A stretch of DNA of 64,000 nt, from positions 1 through 64,000 of the forward strand of contig NZ_JAFMYV010000004.1 of the NCBI RefSeq assembly GCF_017353185.1, given 5' to 3'. A model generated the notes under the pieces. That model was not told the origin of the DNA and ran no database searches. It worked only from the letters and a program-made list of their open reading frames with translations. Every line of letters begins with the position of its first letter. The first letter of the stretch is position 1. This stretch comes from Fibrella rubiginis (GTDB taxonomy: Bacteria > Bacteroidota > Bacteroidia > Cytophagales > Spirosomataceae). A program made the translations under genes and the position numbers. Positions 59,886-64,000 of this stretch are shown here, piece after piece.

Positions 59886-62075
59886 TTACTTGACAAACAA
59901 CATCTCGCGGTATTTCACCAGCGGCCAGTCTTCATCGTCAATGAGCAGTTCGAGCTTATCTACTTCGTACCGGATCACATCGAAATAGTCTTTCACCTCC
60001 GTAGCGTAGAGGCGGGCCATTTCGGCTGAATTGCCAATGTTGTTGGCGCGTTTGCGGGCTTCCACCATCGCCTCCACGTTTTTCTTGATCGTCATAACCC
60101 GCCCCGACAGTTCGCGGATGATGCCTTTCACGGGCTGCGCTTCGTTCACCATATCCAGGTCTACCAACGACTTGGCCGTCTGCGACAGCTGATTCATGTA
60201 CTTCAACGCCGTCGACACCACGTGGTTCGTGGCCAGGTCGCCCATCACGCGCGATTCGATCTGCACATTTTTGATGTACTTCTCCAGTTCAATTTCGTAG
60301 CGCGCCTCTACCTCGGCGTGATTCATGACGCCCATTTTCTCGAACAGGGCCAGCGATTCCGGTTTCAGGTACACAGCCAGCGCGTCGGGTGTAGATTTGA
60401 TGTTCGACAGGCCCCGCCGTTCGGCTTCAGCTACCCACTCGTCGGCGTAGCCGTTGCCTTCAAACAAGATTCGTTTCGAGTCGCGATAGTACTGTTTCAG
60501 CACTTCCACCACGGCCAGTTCTTTCTTCTCGCCTGCGTCGAGCCGGGCGTCCATGTCCCGCCGGAACTGGATGAGTTGATTGGCCACGATGGTGTTGAGC
60601 ACAATCATGGTAGAAGCCGAATTGGCCCCACCACCCACCGCCCGGAACTCGAACTTGTTGCCGGTAAACGCAAATGGCGAGGTGCGGTTGCGGTCGGTGT
60701 TGTCGCGCATAAGGGCCGGAATCCGGTTCAGGCCCAGCTTATAATACACGTTGTCGCCTTTGTTGAGCGAAATCTCGGATTTGTTTTCCAGGTCTTCCAG
60801 CGCCTTTGTGAGCGTCTCGCCCAGGAAGATCGACATGATGGCGGGGGGAGCCTCATTGGCACCCAGCCGGTACTCGTTCCCCGCCGAGGCGATGCTGGCC
60901 CGGAGCAGGTCGGCGTGGTCATGCACGGCCTTTACTACGTTGACTACAAAGGCAATAAACCGCAACGTTTCCTTAGGTTTACTACTGGGAGCCAGCAGGT
61001 TAACACCCGTGTCGGTGCCCAGTGCCCAGTTGTTGTGCTTGCCTGAGCCGTTGATACCCGCAAACGGTTTTTCGTGGAAAAGCACCTTCAGGCTGTGGCG
61101 TTCGGCTACTTTTTCCATCAAATCCATCAGCAGCGCATTATGGTCGATAGCCAGGTTGACCTCCTCAAACGTGGGGGCTACCTCAAACTGTCCGGGGGCT
61201 ACTTCGTTGTGCCGTGTCCGCACCGGAATACCCAGTTTCAGGGCCTCAAATTCGAAATCGACCATAAAGGCGTTGACCCGTGGCGGAATGGTGCCGAAGT
61301 AGTGATCTTCCAGTTGCTGCCCACGGGCGGGGGCATGACCAAACACGGTCCGGCCCGCCATAACCAGGTCGGGACGAGCCACATACAGCGCTTTGTCGAC
61401 CAGAAAATATTCCTGCTCGATACCCAGCGTGGGCACCACCTTGTCGATGTTACGGTCGAAGTACTGGCAGGCGGCGGTGGCCGCTTTATCGAGCGCGGCC
61501 AGGGCTTTCAGCAGGGGCGTTTTGTAGTCCAGTGCCTCGCCGGTATAGGAAATAAAGACCGAGGGAATACAAAGGGTTTTGCCACCCGCGCCGTTGTCCA
61601 TCAAAAACGCGGGTGAGCTGGGGTCCCAGCCGGTATAGCCCCGCGCCTCGAACGTATTGCGCAACCCCCCGCTCGGAAACGACGACGCGTCGGGCTCCTG
61701 CTGCACCAGGGCCGACCCCTTGAATTTTTCAATGGCCTTGCCGTCGCCCGCAATGTCGAAAAACGAGTCGTGTTTTTCGGCGGTCGAACCGGTCAGGGGC
61801 TGAAACCAGTGTGTGTAGTGGGTGGCCCCCTTGCTCACCGCCCACGACCGCAACGCGTTGGCTACCTCATCGGCAATGTCGCGGTCGATGCGCCCGCCGG
61901 TGTCGATGGCATCTGAGATACGCCCGAATGCCTCTGGCGAGAGCAGTGTGCGCATGATGTCTTTGGTGAACGTGTAGACGCCAAAATAATCGGCGATGCG
62001 CTCGGCGGGTGACGGCACAGGCAGAGCCTGACGGCTCTGTGCAATCTGGAGGGCGTTGAAACGAAGGTGGGCCAT
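59886..62075 (-). CDS. glnN: Glutamine synthetase type III
   Basis: This enzyme joins ammonia to glutamate using ATP. At 729 residues it has the size of GSIII enzymes, common in Bacteroidota. Motifs include the N-terminal MAHLRFNAL...ADYFGVYTFT, VPTLGIEQEYFLVD (metal Glu), RTRHNEVAPGQFEVAP, FHEKPFAGINGSGKHNNWALGT (ammonia/ATP site) and a C-terminal helical extension. The start follows a TATGTTTG element by about 19 nt. It provides the main nitrogen assimilation route if no GlnA is present elsewhere. Confidence 0.96.
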   Translation of the reverse strand: MAHLRFNALQIAQSRQALPVPSPAERIADYFGVYTFTKDIMRTLLSPEAFGRISDAIDTGGRIDRDIADEVANALRSWAVSKGATHYTHWFQPLTGSTAEKHDSFFDIAGDGKAIEKFKGSALVQQEPDASSFPSGGLRNTFEARGYTGWDPSSPAFLMDNGAGGKTLCIPSVFISYTGEALDYKTPLLKALAALDKAATAACQYFDRNIDKVVPTLGIEQEYFLVDKALYVARPDLVMAGRTVFGHAPARGQQLEDHYFGTIPPRVNAFMVDFEFEALKLGIPVRTRHNEVAPGQFEVAPTFEEVNLAIDHNALLMDLMEKVAERHSLKVLFHEKPFAGINGSGKHNNWALGTDTGVNLLAPSSKPKETLRFIAFVVNVVKAVHDHADLLRASIASAGNEYRLGANEAPPAIMSIFLGETLTKALEDLENKSEISLNKGDNVYYKLGLNRIPALMRDNTDRNRTSPFAFTGNKFEFRAVGGGANSASTMIVLNTIVANQLIQFRRDMDARLDAGEKKELAVVEVLKQYYRDSKRILFEGNGYADEWVAEAERRGLSNIKSTPDALAVYLKPESLALFEKMGVMNHAEVEARYEIELEKYIKNVQIESRVMGDLATNHVVSTALKYMNQLSQTAKSLVDLDMVNEAQPVKGIIRELSGRVMTIKKNVEAMVEARKRANNIGNSAEMARLYATEVKDYFDVIRYEVDKLELLIDDEDWPLVKYREMLFVK

Positions 62076-62094
62076 AAGGGTGGTTCAGTATCCC

Positions 62095-62102
62095 CAAACA
62101 TA
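62095..62102 (-). promoter_or_regulatory. -7 element TATGTTTG of glnN
   Basis: The complement of 62095-62102 is TATGTTTG, a perfect TAnnTTTG, 19 nt before the ATG at 62075. No clear -33 motif is seen. Confidence 0.45.
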
Positions 62103-62114
62103 CAAAAACCAGCC

Positions 62115-62744
62115 TTAATCTAGTTTGTACACGGCCAGTTCGTCTTTGAACTTGTCCATGTCGATTTCCAGATCCTTGACCGTACCGGTGGCGATGTCGT
62201 AGACCCAGCCGTAGATGTGGGGGTAAAAACTATTGACGCGACGGTGCTGAATAAAACTGAATTTCATAATGTTGATGCACTGCTCCTGCACGTTCAGCTC
62301 AACCAGCCGCCGAAATTGAGCTTCCTTATCCGTAATGGCGTCGAGTTCAGTCCGGTACGTCCGGTACACATCGTCGATGTTGCGAATCCAGGTGTTGAGT
62401 GCCCCTAAGTCTTTGTTGTCCAGTGCCGCTTTCACGCCCCCGCAGCCGTAGTGCCCGCACACCACAATGTGCTTGACATTCAGGTGCTCAACGGCATACT
62501 GAACCACCGACAGCGCACTCAGGTCGTTGTTGGGAACCAGATTGGCAATGTTCCGGTGCACAAACACCTCTCCCGGCGACACGCCCATAAAATCTTCGGG
62601 CTGCACCCGGCTATCGGAACAGCCGATATATAGAAATTCAGGATGCTGCCCGTCGGCCATCCGCTTAAAATAGTCAGGGTCTTGCTGCAACTGTTTGGCA
62701 ACCCACTGCTGATTGTGTTCAAACACGCGTTCGTATAGCGACAT
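62115..62744 (-). CDS. can: Beta-class carbonic anhydrase
   Basis: This enzyme interconverts CO2 and bicarbonate. The 209 residues have the zinc ligands and dyad of the beta class: C42-x-D44-x-R46 in GCSDSRVQPE, H98 and C101 in CGHYGCGGVKAAL. The flanking HRNIANLVPNNDLSALSVVQYAVEHLNV is also typical. It resembles the cytoplasmic Can group. It lies between glnN and hsp20 on the same strand, after a strong terminator, so it has its own promoter. Confidence 0.95.
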   Translation of the reverse strand: MSLYERVFEHNQQWVAKQLQQDPDYFKRMADGQHPEFLYIGCSDSRVQPEDFMGVSPGEVFVHRNIANLVPNNDLSALSVVQYAVEHLNVKHIVVCGHYGCGGVKAALDNKDLGALNTWIRNIDDVYRTYRTELDAITDKEAQFRRLVELNVQEQCINIMKFSFIQHRRVNSFYPHIYGWVYDIATGTVKDLEIDMDKFKDELAVYKLD

Positions 62745-62807
62745 AACAACGATTGGTTTCAGGCACTAACCCACAACGTAGGCAAAGTGTTGAGGTAATC
62801 AACGTGT

Positions 62808-62865
62808 GCGTAGCCACAAAAAAATGGCCTGCCACTACTGGCAGGCCATTTTTTTGTGGCTACGC
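62808..62865. terminator. Perfect 27-bp terminator hairpin after hsp20
   Basis: Arms 62808-62834 and 62839-62865 are fully complementary around a CTAC loop. The inner GGCCTGCC/GGCAGGCC stem is flanked by an A7/T7 tract, so it can terminate in either direction. On the minus strand it follows hsp20 by about 13 nt. Confidence 0.93.
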
Positions 62866-62877
62866 GTTCTGCGACGC

Positions 62878-63363
62878 TCATCCCCCAATCTCGATTTGGC
62901 GTGGGGGCTTCACTTTGGCTTCTTCGCGCTTCGGAATTTCTATTTTTAGCACCCCATCCTCATAACTGGCCTTAATCTGGTCGGCATCTACCGATGAAGG
63001 TAGCATGAACGTACGCTGGAATGAGGTGTAGCTAAACTCACGCCGCGCGTATTTCTCCTGATTTTGGCGGTTCTGCTGGCCCTGCTGACTTTCGCCATTG
63101 GTGCCGTTCGTTGGCTGCTGTTCCTGACGCTCTTCTTTATAGGCCGAGATGGTCAGGTTGTTGTGGTTGAGGTTGAGCTTGAAGTCTTCTTTCTTCAGGC
63201 CCGGTGCTGCCACTTCGATACGGAAGCCATCATTGTGTTCGACCACGTTCACGGCGGGCACATTTTGCATGGCCGTTTGGCTGAAGAAGTCGTTCATGTC
63301 ACGACTAAAGATGTTTTCGATCAACGAAGGCAGCCCCCCGTTTGAGCGCATGAGCGTATTCAT
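62878..63363 (-). CDS. Hsp20/alpha-crystallin family small heat-shock protein
   Basis: This ATP-independent chaperone of 161 residues has an alpha-crystallin domain (about 36-148): VPAVNVVEHNDGFRIEVAAPGLKKEDFKLNLNHNNLTISAYKEER, then SYTSFQRTFMLPSSVDADQIKASYEDGVLKIEIPK, and a C-terminal IEI tail. A Gln/Asn-rich insert of about 25 residues (79-104) interrupts the domain before YARREFSY, in the beta5-beta6 loop. The DUF1269 gene lies upstream on the same strand, 47 nt away. Confidence 0.94.
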   Translation of the reverse strand: MNTLMRSNGGLPSLIENIFSRDMNDFFSQTAMQNVPAVNVVEHNDGFRIEVAAPGLKKEDFKLNLNHNNLTISAYKEERQEQQPTNGTNGESQQGQQNRQNQEKYARREFSYTSFQRTFMLPSSVDADQIKASYEDGVLKIEIPKREEAKVKPPRQIEIGG

Positions 63364-63410
63364 AGCGTTTTTACAGGTTTACGTTAGTTGAAAAAAGAAA
63401 AGTTGCTTAG

Positions 63411-63956
63411 TTAAGCCGTTGTGTTGGTTGTTGCGGCGGGCGCATCGGTGTGTACCGTTGCGTTTGGTGCACTCAGGATGCGGGCCAGCCGTTCCTCGGC
63501 GTCTTTTGAGAGCGACGTCTTAATAATTTGTCCCTGAACGCCCTTTAGTTCGTCGAGCACTTTGTCTTCTACCAGTTGGCGAAGAAGGATAAACAGGGCC
63601 GACGAGCCGGGCTTAAGCTCGTTGCCTACGCGCTCAATAAACGCATCGTCAATGCCATAGTCATTCAGCGACCCGGCTATGGCACCAAAGGCGGCGGTAG
63701 TGCCACCCGCCAGCAGCATACCCAATGGACCGCCCAGGATCAGGCCAATCAAAGACCCCCACAGTCCACCCCGAACGGCCCCTTCGGCCGTGAGGTTGAC
63801 AGACTGCCGAATGTTCACTTTCCCGTCGTCGTTGCGCACAACGACCACGGCGTCTTCCAGATCGATCAGGTAGTCTTCCTGAAGACTTACCAGTTTGTTA
63901 AGCACGTTAGATGCTTCGGCTTTGTTGTTGAAGCTAACGGCGATTAGCTTGTTCAT
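63411..63956 (-). CDS. DUF1269-family membrane protein
   Basis: The 181 residues have the DUF1269 layout: an N-terminal ferredoxin-like part (MNKLIAVSFNNKAEASNVLNKLVSLQEDYLIDLEDAVVVVRNDDGKVNIRQSVNL), a Gly-rich hydrophobic hairpin (GGLWGSLIGLILGGPLGMLLAGGTTAAFGAIAGSL) and a C-terminal soluble domain. The function is unknown. Such genes often accompany general-stress genes, and this one lies directly upstream of hsp20. The start is ATG 63956; the window ends 44 nt further on. Confidence 0.9.
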   Translation of the reverse strand: MNKLIAVSFNNKAEASNVLNKLVSLQEDYLIDLEDAVVVVRNDDGKVNIRQSVNLTAEGAVRGGLWGSLIGLILGGPLGMLLAGGTTAAFGAIAGSLNDYGIDDAFIERVGNELKPGSSALFILLRQLVEDKVLDELKGVQGQIIKTSLSKDAEERLARILSAPNATVHTDAPAATTNTTA

Positions 63957-64000
63957 AACCCTCTACAGTATATGTGCGTTGTTTTTCGTACCCCATAACA

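Noticed and set aside
60222..61046. 274-residue open frame opposite glnN
   Set aside because: Antisense to a strongly conserved enzyme and shows no domain.

Overview
The window is a chromosomal segment of a Bacteroidota bacterium. It most resembles the Cytophagales (Spirosoma, Fibrella and relatives), although the genus cannot be fixed from sequence alone. The pointers are TAnnTTTG -7 promoter elements, a protease ending in a type IX secretion sorting domain, a SusA-like amylase, a DUF2723/GT117 membrane protein, a type III glutamine synthetase, two proteins with the carboxypeptidase-regulatory/TonB-plug layout, and subtype-iii type VI secretion proteins. Most of the sequence is GC-rich housekeeping and accessory DNA. 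An AT-richer patch lies at about 20.5-22.2 kb.

Layout. 0-5.5 kb: tmRNA with its terminator, two small unknown genes, a two-subunit molybdenum hydroxylase, a small membrane protein and an acyl-CoA thioesterase. 5.5-17 kb: dnaB, phoH, a secreted M43 metalloprotease, a GNAT enzyme, a frameshifted comEC, an M3 oligopeptidase and a periplasmic GH13 amylase. 17-20.5 kb: a tightly coupled four-gene unit (secreted protein, multi-pass membrane protein, histidine kinase, LuxR-type response regulator). 20.6-26.5 kb: an AT-rich gene for a metalloprotease-like protein that lacks its first zinc histidine, then a lipoprotein, a TonB-dependent receptor and a small secreted protein. 26.5-38.4 kb: a PIG-L deacetylase, beta-phosphoglucomutase with a GH65 disaccharide phosphorylase, a beta-barrel protein, a glycosyltransferase, HldD, QueD, LpxB and others. 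38.4-44.1 kb: a minus-strand unit tssK-tssO-PP2C phosphatase-Ser/Thr kinase. 44.2-50.6 kb: an acyltransferase, a 36-residue membrane protein, the 1043-residue DUF2723 protein, an AlbA_2 protein, an Xre/RES toxin-antitoxin pair and a deoxynucleoside kinase. 50.8-64 kb: a sugar isomerase-like protein, a large macroglobulin/plug fusion, a RelE-type pair, a VWA-MoxR pair, an M28 peptidase, GlnN, carbonic anhydrase, Hsp20 and a DUF1269 protein.

Genes working together. The amylase, beta-phosphoglucomutase and GH65 phosphorylase form a plausible maltodextrin-to-glucose-6-phosphate route. HldD and LpxB belong to lipopolysaccharide synthesis. The kinase and phosphatase probably set the activity of the T6SS parts beside them.

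The most unusual feature is a set of about 15 long, often perfect inverted repeats. In many places they fill the gap between two genes almost to the base. Their arms are built from short repeated words that differ from locus to locus, while the two arms at one locus stay nearly identical. Some reach into apparent gene starts (phoH, the M43 protease, lpxB, moxR) and decide which start codon is credible.
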